Shown here one piece after another: positions 23,101-36,227 of a stretch of 64,000 nt of DNA (position 1 is the first letter of the stretch; each line of letters opens with the position of its first letter). The stretch spans positions 918,820-982,819 of the forward strand of contig VWZL01000810.1 in assembly GCA_013396915.1 (NCBI GenBank), written 5' to 3'. The notes below the pieces were generated by a model that was not told the origin of the DNA, ran no database searches, and saw nothing but the letters and a program-made list of their open reading frames with translations. Made by a program: the position numbers and the translations under genes. Source of the DNA: Stercorarius parasiticus (taxonomy: Eukaryota > Chordata > Aves > Charadriiformes > Stercorariidae).

Positions 23101-25724
23101 AACCGAAACCCAAGGACAGTCAGGAATTGGCATCCCTATCAAACACACTGTCATGACAGTAACATAAAAAACCCAAAACCAAGAAAAAGACTCTTGGTTG
23201 TGAAAACGTGCATTTCCCAGAATTTCCGCCGGCTCCTGGGGCTGCAGGACTCGCCTGTTCCCAACACTCCGGAGCCAGGATAGAGCCCCGCGCGCTGACG
23301 GCACCAGGCGTTTCCTCCTGGAAACACCACCACTGGGACGGCAGAGCGCCGGGCTGGAGATTCTGAGAGTGCCAAGATCTGATTTTCATCTACTTTGTTA
23401 AATTTCTGCTAATTGCTTTTAACGTACTTCCTCCGCTGGAGTCTTTATAGCTTAATTCCTCATGGGCATTCATTCTGGAGTTTTACTAAGTACAGAAGGA
23501 AAATGAAGTCTTAACTACATGCCAGTGATGCAATCGCTAATGGCCTTCGTAACAAAGGCGTGCAGGGGGTTTTAGGGGGGTTTGGTGGGTTTTTTTGCCA
23601 CCGATTGCCTTCATCAAATTTTGTAAGCTGATGAAAACCAAGCAAAAGAAGCTGCAGTCCTATAAATAATGAAGCAGCGAGGCTGGACGTGATGTAATGC
23701 AGTCCAGTATTTTATAATTAGCACATTAGAAAGTACAGTGCAAAGACACCAAACCGAAATACTTGAGCTTTAGTCTTAATAAAATACATCGCCAAGTTCC
23801 CGGTTTAGGCTAAGATAAGTTATCATCACAAAGTCAGAAACTTCAGATCATTTTCAGTCGCCAGCAAGCTACGGCAAGCAGGAGTTAACGCGTTTATACT
23901 CCTCTACTCTCAGACAACAAGGATGTAAGATCTATAACTCCCAAACAATATTATGCATAGCGCATACTTTTCATCATTACACATTAATAGATTTAGGAGT
24001 GAAAGTTGGAGGGCTGGTGTTACATGTCAAAATTAATTATAATGCCAATAAGCTGAAATTCAACAGGGAAGATCAGGTTGACTAAATTATTGTGTTGAGT
24101 TATCAGCACTGAAAAATCAACTGAAAGAGGCGGTAGCCTTTTGCTGCAAATCCAAAGGTGGATTGAAAAATAATGAGAAGTAAAAAAAAAAAACCAAAAA
24201 CATCCCAGACCAATCCATCGCGGAGGATTTAAAGTGACTAAGGACGGTTCCAAGTTAGCCTGAATTTATCTAGGATGTAATTTTGCATCCCAGCTGTTAG
24301 AGACTTCAATTGGATCTTATCTATTCATCACGGGCTTACTAAATTTTGGGACCAGCAGCCACAAACTATGCCAATTCAGGTAAATCAGGCTATTTGCTCC
24401 CTTCGTAATGTAAAGCCATAGAGGAAACTTCAGCTCCGTTTCTATAAGACTTTCTCAGTGTCTTTCCAGATCGGGCGGCTCCAGCAACCATAAAGCCAAC
24501 GAAACGGGTTCCATAAATTCCCCCGGTGCTGAAAACGTGCCAGTTGGCAACTTCAGAAGAGTACCACAATTAAAATAAAACTTCTAACACAAAACCAGAA
24601 TAATAACAACAAAAAATCCAAAATCCCTACAAGCAGAGAAAAAAACCCCCAAACCCTACGCATTTAAGCATTTGATATGTCTTCGTAAAAGCTGGAGTAC
24701 TAAGAAGAATAGGACTGTGAACAAGGAGGAGAACAAACAAGCACACGGACATTTAATTCCTACAGAGTCAATTAAATGTTAACAATAAAATACAGTATGA
24801 GTTAATGCTAGACAAAAGGATTAAGGAATGAGGGAGGACTTATTTATAAACATACAAATGAAAACCTGGTTAAGAAGAAGTAGGGGAATTAATATAAGAT
24901 AAAAAGAATGATTCAAATATGGCTAAGAAAGGGAATTCCTTTATTAAATTCGTCTTCAAAAGTAGATTAAGAAAAGATGCCTGCGCTATTGGAGAGTGAT
25001 GGCGAGTTTATAAAAATAGCTACCACCGAAGGAGAGAAAAAGGGAGTATCTGGAAAACGCAGACATGTGCCAAATCACTCAATCTGTGCAATTAACCAAA
25101 GAAATCAAGTGTTGTTATTTGTGAAGAATTATTTTTTTAAAAGGGAAATTTAGCAAATTCCTCCAAAACATAAGTCTAATACCTAATTCTGGAAATTACT
25201 TAAACGGAGGGATGCAATTAACTTCTATTCCTAGCAAAAGAACGGGGAAAAAAACCATTAAGAAAAAACTATCTGTTGCAGACAGCAGCTCAGCAAGCTG
25301 CAAGAAGTACAGATTCGCAGAGAACACCTCTTGCTATGCACAGTTGGTTTGTTAGGACAAATTATTTATTTAATGAAAAGAAGAAAGGAAATGCCACATG
25401 GATTAGGGTAGCATTTTCTAGAGCCAGTCCTGAAATTAAAAGCCGGAGTCCTGCAAAAATCCGAGCAGCCTCAATTCTCCCTACTTTACAAGGGATTAGG
25501 ATTTAGCACCTGCAAGACTCCAGGCCAACTGAAAACGCCTTTTATGGCCCCAAGACCAGACCCAACTGTCACCGACAGCCAGGGGACCCTGCCCGTGGAC
25601 GCCACTCCATGAGACGCAAATTAGACCCCAAACAGATTCACATCACTTCGAACCACAATGTATTTAGACATCTAAAAGCTGATTAGAGACTCACAAAACA
25701 CAGGAGTTGGAGGAAACTGCCAAG

Positions 25725-25892
25725 GTATCCCATGAATCTGTGTTTGATTTAAGCTGAACAGCTTTGTTAACAATCTGGAAGAGGGAAGAATATGGCTTAT
25801 TAAATTTCACCTACTATGCACTGAAAGGCATTGCAGGACTTGACAGGAAAAATAAATACGAGCAAAGAAAGTATCGCTTTGATTGACTGGGA
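25725..25892 (+). mobile_element. Ancient CR1/L3-type LINE fragment, reverse-transcriptase end region
   Basis: The stretch TTTGTTAACAATCTGGAAGA followed by GGG..., then TTATTAAATTT, matches the well-known CR1/L3 segment encoding the '(F)INDLE' and '(KFADD)' region of the reverse transcriptase. It then follows the family's order (GGCATTGCAGGACTTGACAG, a diverged stretch and GATTGACTGGG). It is heavily decayed, with stops in every frame. Its order and strand agree with the second piece at 26300-26672, so both probably derive from one insertion much older than the other CR1s here. Confidence 0.55.
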
Positions 25893-26299
25893 CACCTTAA
25901 ATTAAGAAAGACACCTGTCTTCTCTCTGGACCTTGTCAACATCACCCAGAGAAGCAATTTCCCCGTCCTCTTCAGGAGGCCCTCCCAAACCTGCCAGATC
26001 TGAAAGAAGATGGAAAAAAAATCATAAGGAGATTTTTCTGTCTGGAAAAACTAAAAAACTGATGCCAAAAAGATGTATCATCCCAAAACACAGCCATGCT
26101 CCAGGAGAGAAACACGCATCCATCCCAACGGGGCCCTGGAAAGGCCGAGGGCAGGCAGCTCGAGCTGGAACTGCAGAAGGATGCGGCAGCTAAAAAGACA
26201 GCTTAGTTTCAGAGACAGAAACCCCAGAAACACGTCTCACATAGCAGGATGTTCCAGTCTCCTCTCTCTACAGATGTAATTAATCCATAAATGGAATAA
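25893..26299. other. Unidentified sequence splitting the ancient CR1/L3 copy
   Basis: About 400 bases separate two collinear CR1/L3 pieces. In family consensus order roughly this much internal sequence is expected between them, so this may be over-diverged CR1 rather than a true insertion. Its higher G/C content and the lack of visible similarity leave an inserted element possible. Confidence 0.35.
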
Positions 26300-26672
26300 T
26301 GTATTCACTTCTGGACACCTCATTACCAGAAAGACATTGACAAATTGAACAGAGTACAAAGAAAACAACAAAAATGTTTAAGGGTTTGAAGGGAAAAATT
26401 TCTAAGGGAAGATCAAAAGATTTGGATACGTCCAGCTCTAAGCAAGAGCCTAGCTTAGTAGGACAAGATGTATATCTATATGTGTTTGAAAGGTGTAAAC
26501 ATCAAGCAGAAAAACCAGCACGGGGGGCTATTAGGAGGAAAAATGGAATGAAATTACTAAAAAAGAAAACTTAAGATGAAAATCATCTTGCCCTATTAGG
26601 ATGCACAGTTAATCTCGAGGGATGCGGTAAACGTGCCAGTGCAAGAAAACCAGACTAGACTGGACAAATTCA
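26300..26672 (+). mobile_element. Ancient CR1/L3-type LINE fragment, 3' part
   Basis: GTATTCACTTCTGGACACCT, GAAAGACATTGACAAATTG, GAGTACAAAGAAAACAACA and AAATGTTTAAGGGTTTGAAG follow the CR1/L3 order, as do the later GTTTGAAAGGTGTAAACATC and ACCAGACTAGACTGGACAAA segments. A chance open frame (26374-26574) lies inside it and should not be annotated as a gene. Divergence is much greater than in the other CR1 copies of the window. Confidence 0.75.
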
Positions 26673-29600
26673 TAATAAATATACAGCTCGGATAATCGCA
26701 CAGCGACCAGGAGTGGGGCTGGGAACTTCTGTCTGTGATTGCTGGCGCCTGCTTCTCCTCTTGCTTTATATGCTGATACAAAACCCAGTCAGGGACTTTC
26801 ATGTAAGCACCTTGTAAGGATCCGGACCAATTTAAAAAAAAAATAAAATTAAAAAAAAAAGGAAAGGCATATATGCACGGCTCCCCCAAACCAGATGAAA
26901 ACTAAAGGACTCAATCCTGTCCTCACTTGGTCTCACCAAGCTGCAGTGGGTCTCTAATGGTAACAAACGCTGAAAAGGAGCCAAAAGAGGGGAAAAAAAC
27001 CCCCATGTTAGGCCACGTGCATGAAGAGGTAATGAAAGTTGATGCATTTCAGCTATTTATCACCGTGTCCAACTGATGCTGCTTTAAATAACCTAAACGG
27101 CTCTCACACCTCCCTGCCAGTGCCACGGACCTTTCTCCAGCAAACACTGTCTTCAAGTCAATCAGAGGTTGCCCAAGGAGATCCTGCCGGGCCAAATTAA
27201 GCCTCTGCATCAGGAAACGTTCAATACCAAGACATCGCTCCTCTTCGACTTACCACACAGCATACCAGCTAACGAAAGTCAACATTGTATTGAAAGAAGA
27301 TAATTAAAAAATTACATTAAGCCAGATGCAAGCCTACAGCATCTTTTAATGACTGCTGTCATTAAAGTCAGACCGACATTTGGTAGCTGTGCCCCATCTT
27401 GCAGGTTGTTATCTGAAGGATGAAAACATGGGATTTTCTTTAAAGCAGAGTCTTTCAGAGTGGCAAGCAGGGAAAAAAAACCAAAACAGAACAAAATGCC
27501 CAACTCGACAGGAAGACCCACACCAAGAAAGCCCACTGTAACCCTCCCCTCTCTGCTCCAGCAGCAATTCTCAGCCAGGCAATACCTTTCCATTAGCAAA
27601 CTGCACTGCCAGGCTGTCCTTGGAGTGCGTTTCGGCAGCCATAGAGCAGTGTTAACATGAGATATATTTCTCCTTCCTAAAGGATGGCAGACGCAACTTC
27701 CTCGTACAGTTTGCAAACCCAAGAAGTGGAGTCCTGGACCGAGCCAAGCCGCAGACAGGCGCGGAGCCCGTGGTCCCCAACGCCTGGTCCCATGCCGTAA
27801 TACACCCCTTTATTTCTCTCTAAGCTCTTTCCCTTTTTTGTATTCCTAGGAACTTCAACAAAAGGTTAAACTGGAAAAGAAGAAAAATCTGCAAGATGGG
27901 TCATCTAATGGCTCTCTCCTGGCTATCCGCAGCGTTTATGGCTTATTGATGTGCTCCAGGCTGGGTCAAGCGCAGGTTCGGCGACCCGTCTCTCTGTCTG
28001 TTGCCTCTGTCTTTCTGGAAGAGGCTGCAGGAGCAGGCAGGAGCTGGGGGGGCTGGCAGGGTGCTGCCCAGCCACCGCCACATTACCATGACAAAGGCAG
28101 GGCTCAACATCCTCCAGCAAACACCACGGCTCCCTTCTAGCATCCAACTGAAAATCTGGCAACCAGCATCTCCAGCTCCTGATACCCTGTTTACTCAGGC
28201 AGAGGAATAGGATCAAATACATTTTAGGTCCTGTTGTGGTTTTCCATGGAATTACCTTTTTATCTAGAGGATTCCTCCCAGCCTCACACCGCTGCAATAG
28301 CCCTGTGTCCACCTTTGGCAGCTCGAATGCCGCAGTCCTTCTGGTAGCTCACAATAAGGACACCAACTTTTTAATCAATTCTTCCCTCCCAAAAACACTA
28401 CAAGGAGGGATGGCAAGCTTTCACAATGTGAAAATGTCAATGTTTGTTGCTTGCAGAGGCCAGATTTACAGCGAGCCTGAGCCAAGCAGCTCGTTTCACA
28501 CCTTCAAATTTAAGGGGAACAGTGTTCTCCTCTGGAAAACGTGGCCCAGAAGCTGCAATAAAGCAGACACAGATACGTCAATCACCACAGATGCAAAGCT
28601 GTGAAAGCTTCCCGGAGGAAAGCATTTAGTACCCGATAGAGAACGGTCAACTGAAAACCCTACCTCGCTGCTCCCTGCAGCACGCCTGTCTGGAGGACTG
28701 TCCCACACCGCAGCCTGCAAAGAATATCACTGGAAACTCAATATACACAGGAGAGAGAGCAATACAACAGAGAAGAAAGTCCTTATGAAAAAGAATAGGA
28801 TTTTGGTAGCTATATTGTGATACCGTGTGCTAATTTGCAGCTAAAACCACTGAAATTCTACTAAAGCATCCCCCAACGTAAAGACAGAGCCAGCAAGAAG
28901 CAAGTGCTGTGGTTGGCAGGAAAACCCAGGGAGCCTTCAGAAGAAATGTTCCTCCATTAATCCTTCGGCTAATGTGAACCTAATGCTGAGATGAGAATAG
29001 ACCTGTATTACCTTTTGCTGGGAAGGTAACACCACGTGAGATGATCACACTTAAGAGGTTGGTATCCTGAGCGTGAGGGGTTTCGCGGGTTAGATGAGCC
29101 CGGTTAAACTGCATCCATCTCTGCAGCCAGCACCAGGCAGGTAAGCGATGCAATTAGCACCGCGGCTCCCCGACTTCTCCAGCCCTCAAGTCCAGGGCAG
29201 GTTCTTTCAGCCGAGCTAATTTGGAAAAGCCTTCAGCACAACGCCTTCAGACCTCCAGATTCGTAACGTATCTTCAGCAGACGAGGTTTTAGCACTTTTC
29301 AGGGAAGCAAACAGAAACACATCTTGCTCGCGTGCTTTCCTGCAAAGTATTCTGCCCCACCACGCTTTCTGCTACCGTGTCCGTGTCAAATTAGTCTCTC
29401 TACAAAGGCTCTAATTTCCTCCCACATTGCACCCAGAATGAAGTCCAAGGCTGATGTGAACCCGAAGCGGTGTTCCCGTTTGCCCACACACAGCTCACAA
29501 ACCGGGCCCCCAGCACGCTCTGGGGCTATGTCTGCTGTCGATGGTACAGGACAATCCTTCCCCTGCCACTGCGACGCCATCTCCTTACTCCAGAAGCATC

Positions 29601-32600
29601 TCTGCAGACCTTCAGAAGGTCCCATGCCCTCTCTGGATAGTGTCCCTGCCTAATGCTTCACCTCCCAGAACAATGTCCAGTCACAAACGTTACACCCGAG
29701 ACATTACTGAGAGCTGAAAAAGGCACCTCACCGCAGCACATCCTTCTGTCCAGCATTGCTTCAGGACACCATAGACCCTCCGCCCACGGAAGGGAGGATT
29801 TTGCAGGGGTTTTCTGAGACCAGACCTGGGATCTCTGCTGCACCTTCAGCATGGGTACCCGCAGAGCATCCCCCGCTGATGCTCCCGCCCTCGGCCAAGT
29901 CCCGCTGTGAGGGTACCGGCTCCTCACGCTCTCTCTGGGGTGACACCACCTACGCCACCAGCAAGCCCTTGTCTCCCGAGGCCGGCCTCTCACCCACAGA
30001 CGGGCTCGTGTCTCCATGCGAACACGGCCCATGTCCTGACAACAGGTACAAGAAGCCTACCCCAGCTGCTAACAAGACTCTCCGCTTTTGTGTTATTTTT
30101 TTCTAAATATTCTGCGCAGCAGAACCACGTTCCTCTGTACAAACTGTAGGTGAAAACAAGATGTTGAAATGACTTGGATTACAGTGAAAGAATATCCTAC
30201 TGTGTCCTTAGGGAAAGGAGAGAGAAGAGAAAACACATTCTTTTAAAAAACATACTGGCTCCCATGTAAACCTACTCTTACACTAGGGGCAAAATTTGTT
30301 TTAAAAAACCAAACACCACCTTTGCGCAAGTTCAAATAGGAGGAAGGTGACTCCGGCTCCACTCTCCTACTCGAGAAGATTGCCAGCAAAGCCACAAAAG
30401 AGCAGCCAGGCCCAAATCCGAAGCAGAGCCGTGCAAGGATGCTCTCTGGACGGAGCGACCCAGCGTGGGGCAGGAGGAGCGCGACGCCGGGGCTGCGCAG
30501 CCACTGGCACCCGACGTAACCCCGGCTGCCGCGGGAAGGGGCTGTTTTGTTTGATCAATATTTTTTTTCCAAATACCTGAACGTTTTCTTTCTGAGTTCT
30601 TAATACTTCTTCCCCCCTAAATTTCGCATGGAGCTTCACCAGCTCCACTTACAACGGCACTGTCACCCCATCGGGAAAAGACAGCAGGCACGGATTAATT
30701 TTTGAGGAAAGCTGCTCTCATGCCAATGCACTTGGCAATAGGGAATACAAGGAGAGCCATCCCAAAAATGCAGTATTTATGAGAGGAGTGGTTTCTAAAA
30801 TTGTTTTCACTATGGATACCAAGAAGCACCACCTGATTCCTGACTACTCTCTTGCGCACATGTTTCTCGTATGATTATTTTTAAAGGTGACTTGAGCATC
30901 TATTTCACAGAACTCCTATCTCAAAGCAAAGTGGGTCCAGCTGGACCTTCGGCGTAGCCGTTTTCCAAAAGTCGCTGCAGAGAGTTTGCAAATGGAAAAT
31001 GCACTTTTATACCTACAGAAAAAATAAAATGTTGCCTGCAGAAACAGGGAGATTCTCTCGGTGCGATTGTGATTCTAAGATTTAATTATCTCAGCACAGA
31101 ACTGCAGGTATCAATGCTTCAGAGATAAAGAACAAACAAGGCAATTATTCCCAGAAGTCCTCCTTTTTCCCCTCTAACAATCACAAGGGTTACAAACATG
31201 CCAAGGTCAAAGAATGTGTAATAAATTTATTTCCAACTGGAATGCACAGAAACCTTGCACTATAATGGTGCAAGAGCAGTGGTGTGAAACTCAGCAGAGC
31301 CGAGATTAATGCACGGCTAAAGATCATAAAGACTATCGCAGAACCGTGTCTGCAATGACAAGGAATAAAATTAACAAGCATCTTTCCAACCAACTCAAAC
31401 TCTTTACCCCTACAATTTCCCGCTGAGCTGCATCACGCGGGTCCATCCCAGAGACCTATTAGCCATCTACTGTCTGCATTAGAGATGGCTCCAACCGCCC
31501 AGTGTAGCTCTGGATTTGAACTTCTCCGGGGTTTGTCCTCTCTAATGTGAATGGATGGGATTAGAGAGCAGAGGGGGAAAAAAGCCCTGTACGGTGGCAG
31601 CCTCAGAAGCGTCTAAAAGCAACACAGAACAGGATTGAAACACACTGTTCAGTTCCCCCGGCTTCTCCCTCAGTGCTTTGCATGATCCCAGGACAACACG
31701 TGAGAGATTTGTTGGCGGGCACCTACTCCACCAGCACAAACCAGAGCCAGGAACGCCACACGCCAAAGAGGGTGGAAGCACCAGGCAGCAACTCAAACCC
31801 TCGCTAGACATTACGCAAGTTACTGTCATGAAGGCAATGACAGAGAAGGTACACTTCTTCATTTAAAATTTCCTTAAAACAAACATAATCCTTATTTCTT
31901 TAAAAACAAGCAAACAAAAAAAAAAACAAACACCAAAATCAAAACAGCCAAACTATACAAACTATGCTGTGCTGCAGCTTACACCGAGATTAAAAGTACT
32001 CATGCCATAAACTCTACACAGAGCAAGCCTCCATCGTCTTCTGTTTCTGCAATAGCAAATTGTAATATTTTCAGGTGTAAAGGCAGGAAAAGTGTAATTT
32101 GGTCCAAAAAAAGGGGGAGTTACTCCGCGTACTTCAATGGCCTGAAACCTAGGGCCGCATCCCTACGCTACAGCAATTTGTTACCTGCTTACAGCAAAGT
32201 AAACCGGAAGGCATTTTTAAATGAAAATACAGATTTGGACAGTTTCAAGTTTTATACTTCAGACTTTTTTAAAAAACCCACGGAAAATATTATAATTTTT
32301 CTTTTAAACAGATAAACGTTTCCTTGCTATTGAACTTGCAACGACAATATTTTACTCAAACTTTCCAGGTGGTCTCCCTCTCAGCAAGAAAGTTTTTGCC
32401 ATCGAAGTTATTTATTCAGGTAGTTTTTAAAAATAGCAAGACAGACACAGTAAAGCTGTAATATTTTATTCATCATGTGCATTTTTATGTGAAATATGCA
32501 TATGTATAACAATGGACGTGCGCCTGGCACATACCATAGAACATATTTATAGAAATTTTTGAGCATGAGGATGTTAAAGCACACTATACACAACTTTAAA

Positions 32601-32620
32601 CCTTCAACCCCCAAATCATG
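26673..32620. other. Unique noncoding stretch
   Basis: No gene or named repeat recognised. Contains A-rich simple tracts (26830-26860, 31893-31932), a CpG-rich patch near 30420-30545, and overlapping short frames on both strands, the longest about 136 codons at 27312-27722 (-), none with a recognisable family. Confidence 0.5.
31893..31932 (+). repeat. A-rich simple sequence
   Basis: A runs with CAAG/CAAAC interruptions, including an A run of 11. No adjacent SINE or pseudogene body recognised. Confidence 0.8.
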
Positions 32621-32986
32621 TCATAGAATCCTAGAATGGTTTGGGTGGGAAGGGACCTTAAAGGCCACCCAATGCCACCCCCTGCCCTGGGCAGGGACAC
32701 CTCCCACCAGCCCAGGTTGCTCCAAGCCCCGTCCACCCTGGCCTTGAACCCCTCCAGGGATGGGGCAGCCACAGCTTCTCTGGGCAACCTGGGCCAGAGA
32801 ACCCTCAGAGTGAAAAATTTCTTCATAACATCAAATCTAAATCTCCCTTCTCTCAGTTTAAAACGGTTCCCCCTCATCCTATGGCTCCCCTCCCTGATCC
32901 AGAGTCCCTCCCCAGCCGTCCTGGAGCCCCTTTAGGGACTGGAAGGGGCTGGAAGGTCTCCCTGGAGCCTTCTCTTCTCCAGGCTG
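32621..32986 (-). mobile_element. CR1 retrotransposon 3' end, longest intact copy in the window
   Basis: Starts with TCATAGAATCCTAGAATGGT, the reverse complement of the CR1 terminus. It runs through CACCTCCCACCAGCCCAGGT, CTTGAACCCCTCCAGGGATG, CTCAGTTTAAAACGGTTCCC and GGAAGGTCTCCCTGGAGCCT, ending at CTTCTCCAGGCTG. About 366 bases are kept. It has no coding capacity. It is nearly identical to the 4471 copy over their shared core, and it extends further 5' (CR1 sense) than any other gap-free copy here. Confidence 0.97.
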
Positions 32987-35612
32987 TAGTAGGGTAGTAC
33001 AACTCACTTCATTTTGTGGATGGGCATTAAGTGATTTACCAAAGAGCGCAGAATAATGAGTTAGACATGGATGTCCAAGCTTCCAGTCCTTCAGCCAGTA
33101 GATACGGCCTGAAATTGTATCACTGGGCGTGACATTACGCACACTTCCCAGGCACTTTGGCTGGCCTTTGCTGGAGACCGTCTGCTGGGCTGACTCCCTA
33201 TGGCTGGTTTGATGTAAATGATAGGAAAAAGTGAGGGTGGGATCATTTTGATTTGGCTGGTACATTACAGCTTGCTCACTGACACATGCATAGTTTTTTA
33301 TGCCATGTTCTCAACTTTTTTTAAAATTGAAAAGTCTGAATTTCTTGCAAAAAATTCCACCCATTGACTAACTCTGCGGTTGGCAGTGAAGGCAAAAAGA
33401 ATAAATAAGGATGCAGCATTTAGGTCGGGGAAAAAAAAATACTGTCTTTGTTCCAAATGATAATTTTACTAGAATAATATCGCAAATTAAAACCACCCAA
33501 AATTACATAACAGTTATAACTGAACGTCACCAGCATGAAGGCAGCTCCCAAGCCTGGCTCCCAGCAGCCTGGGGCTGCAGCCGGAGCCCACAGACCCCCC
33601 GAGCCTCCCCGGGCACCTCAGCTCTCTGCAGCTCACAGCCTGACCAACACCCTGCTAACAGACTCCTCCAAGGAGTTCTCAGTATGCAACGAGCAAATTC
33701 AAGCAAATAAACACAAGTTTTTAGCACTGAGGGGGGGAGAAAATACTGCAGTATCTCCTCGAGCATGGGAGAGATGTGCAAAGCTCAACCAACGCTCTGC
33801 AAGCCTCTGTTTCTGCTGGGTTTTGTGGGCATACTACAATTCTGCAACATGGGCAAGCAAACTATCGATGGACAGCAAAGCTCAACTAGAAGGCAACAAG
33901 GTCTTTTTTCAGTTGAAATCACCCTCGCTGGCAGGAGGACTGAGTTATCACCTCTCCCGGGCGCAGTCGCAGGGCTGCCAGCCATGGTCACGTTCACATC
34001 AGACAACGTCCCACCGCACAGGGGACAAAACCAACCAGAGAAGGGTGGATGAAGTAAGGAGGATGAGGAGAAGGGCTGAAAAGGACGAGGAAAGGTGAGA
34101 AAAAGACGTCAGCAAAGGATGCGCTGTACTGAGCCGGCAACCACTCCGGCCACAAATCAACCCGCTCCCCCGGCAGAGCCAGGGCACAAACCGGAGGTGT
34201 AAATCACAGCAGCGCAATTGCAAAGTGACTCACTGTCATATGAGTGCCGCCAGCGCCGCAGACCTCCAGGCGGGAGGCTCTGGCTCCGTTGCGTCCTTTG
34301 TATGGGCGCAATCAGAGAGATGCCACCACCATTAGCAACAAAGCGAGAAGAGAACAATGCAGGATGCACCAAAGTCTGGCTGGAGAGCAGAGAGATGAAG
34401 AGTAGGACTTTATATCGCTACCTTAGCCAGACAGCCCCTGCTTCTTCATTTCTCGGGGAGAGATACTTACTCCTAACTGAGTCTCTCTTATTACGGCAAC
34501 AATTCTCCCCTTCTCCCTGGGGATCAGCTGCACAGAGCGAGCTCTCACTCTTCTTGTTGTTGCAGCTGCTGTTAAACTGTGGTCGCAATCGATCCACGCC
34601 TGAAAAAACTTCAGGAAGCGTGTGCTCCTGGCCGAGCCCTGCCAGGAGGGAGGACCTTCCGCCTCCTGCCAAAGAAAAGCAACTTTGACACCTTCTTCCT
34701 ACACTGTGGGACAGTTCAGGCAACCAGCGACAGATGGAGGGGGGTGAAAAAACGAGTGAAAAACCAAGTTCTCCTCGTTTTCTACCTGAACTGCTCTCTG
34801 TGCAGGGATCATTTTGGGTGCGATGCCTCGGCCACGCACAACCACGCAAGGCACTGCTGACGAACCAAGAGTCCACACCAATCTTCCGCTTCTTATTTTT
34901 GTCTTTACAAACAGGCGAATAGAGGAGATCAAGGTTTAGGATGTTGGTTTTCAGACCTCAGGTCGCTAAGAACATTTTGAAGGTGCGCCAAGCACTAGGC
35001 ATCACCGTTCCCCTTCTCAGGCCATTTTGCCCAGAGGAGAGCACTTGCGCAGATACGGAAGCACATCGCTTGAGCCATCTCCTTTGCTTGGCTCCGGAGG
35101 GGCAGGGGGAGACCGGAGCTGCCCAACACAGCCCAGGGAGCAAGGAAGGAATAACGATGAACAAGGAGGAAATAAGGACGAACAAATTTTGTGTTGCCCC
35201 TCAACAGTTTTTTCGAGGAAAAAGCAAATGATGCACAGAAATTAACTGTACCGGTTTGCAACTCAAAGCAGTTTCATCCAAAGATAAAGGTTTCCTACCG
35301 ACTTACAGACTGCTCCACAGGCACCGCAGATTTTTCATCTATTAACACGGAAAGGCAGGCCCTGATATAACAAATAACACAGCTCCTGGCACTGTCAAAA
35401 GGGTCCTTTCCAACCCCAGTTCCAGACACACAGCGGTTTCTCCAGTCGCTGCACAAACCCAGAATTTTCACCCCCTGCCACAGCCCTGCAAGCAGACAGG
35501 CGCAAATTCACGTCTGCCTGTAACCCCATCTCGCCAGATACAGAGCTGACCTGATGTTTCCAGGACTGACTGAATATATGCCTTTATTTTTGTTTTCCGG
35601 CGGGATTCTGAG

Positions 35613-35640
35613 CCCGCCCGCCCGCAGCCCCCCGCAGCCC
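35613..35640 (-). other. G-quadruplex motif on the minus strand
   Basis: Five C-runs on the plus strand (35613-35615, 35617-35619, 35621-35623, 35628-35633, 35638-35640) with loops of 1, 1, 4 and 4 bases give a strong minus-strand quadruplex motif inside a CpG-rich patch. A second motif lies on the other strand about 560 bases away. Confidence 0.75.
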
Positions 35641-35764
35641 AGACACAAAGGAGGGAGGAGGACCATGGCTTCTCCAACGAGAACAGAGTTACCGGGGTCT
35701 CAAATAGCGCGGCGCAAAGGTCACGTCATTATTGCAGCGGCTGGTGACCAAGGGAGAACAGCTA

Positions 35765-36010
35765 CGGGTTAAAAAAAAAATATTTTGGAAAATAAATGCA
35801 TTTGCTAATTCATTTTTATTCTGTATGAAAATGCAAATTGGGTGCAAAAATAAAACAAACAGAAGAGGCCTAATTATTTATACAGGCATTTTAATCAAAC
35901 AATGAATAGCACACAGCAACCTTCTACATCAATTAATAAAGCTGGCTTCTGCAAAACAAAAGAGTTACACCATGTGCCCTAATTATAAAATCCAGCCTGG
36001 AGACGCTTTT
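35765..36010. promoter_or_regulatory. A/T-rich block with octamer, candidate conserved noncoding element
   Basis: Has an exact octamer ATGCAAAT at 35831-35838, several TAATTA/ATTAATAAA cores and no open frame or recognised repeat. It lies between two G-quadruplex motifs. The regulatory reading is inference from motif content, and octamers elsewhere in the window (3553, 13285, 20294) show that one motif alone is weak evidence. Confidence 0.2.
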
Positions 36011-36196
36011 TATTTTTTTCCTCCCCCCATACACCTGGCTTGATGTATACCCACTGCATTCCTGAGCTGAGGACACTCGTTAGCCCCACTCTGTATTTAC
36101 AAATTCATTACTGTACTGCGTACTTACTAATGTCTCTGACAGTAGGAGTGGTCATAATGCAGCACTCTGAGGCAAAACAGCAGCTAATTGAACGCA

Positions 36197-36227
36197 GGGG
36201 CTGGGGGACGGGGACGGAGAGGGGGGG
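36197..36227 (+). other. G-quadruplex motif on the plus strand
   Basis: G4 (36197-36200), G5 (36203-36207), G4 (36210-36213) and G7 (36221-36227) are separated by loops of 2, 2 and 7 bases, the strongest quadruplex motif in the window. Confidence 0.8.

Larger units (their letters stand above)
22504..25724. other. Unique noncoding stretch
   Basis: No gene recognised. It holds a short CT microsatellite, an A-rich tract, a CpG-rich patch near 23225-23300, G-runs at 23565-23590 that fall short of a full quadruplex motif, and long A/T-rich sequence from 23390 to 25260. The latter part (24700-25500) has a purine-rich texture like old LINE sequence, but I could not align it to a family. Confidence 0.45.

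Noticed and set aside
26374..26574. 66-codon plus frame
   Set aside because: Lies within the ancient CR1/L3 3' fragment and does not match a CR1 protein frame.
33535..34098. 187-codon plus frame
   Set aside because: No domain recognised, and composition changes abruptly along it. Opposite-strand frames overlap.
35395..35420. GGTCCTTTCCAACCCCAG, resembling the CR1 3' end
   Set aside because: Too short, with no terminal ATTCTRTG repeat and no upstream CR1 sequence.
3553..35838. Exact octamers at 3553, 13285, 20294 and 35831 as an enriched motif
   Set aside because: About two to four occurrences are expected by chance in 64 kb of A/T-leaning sequence.
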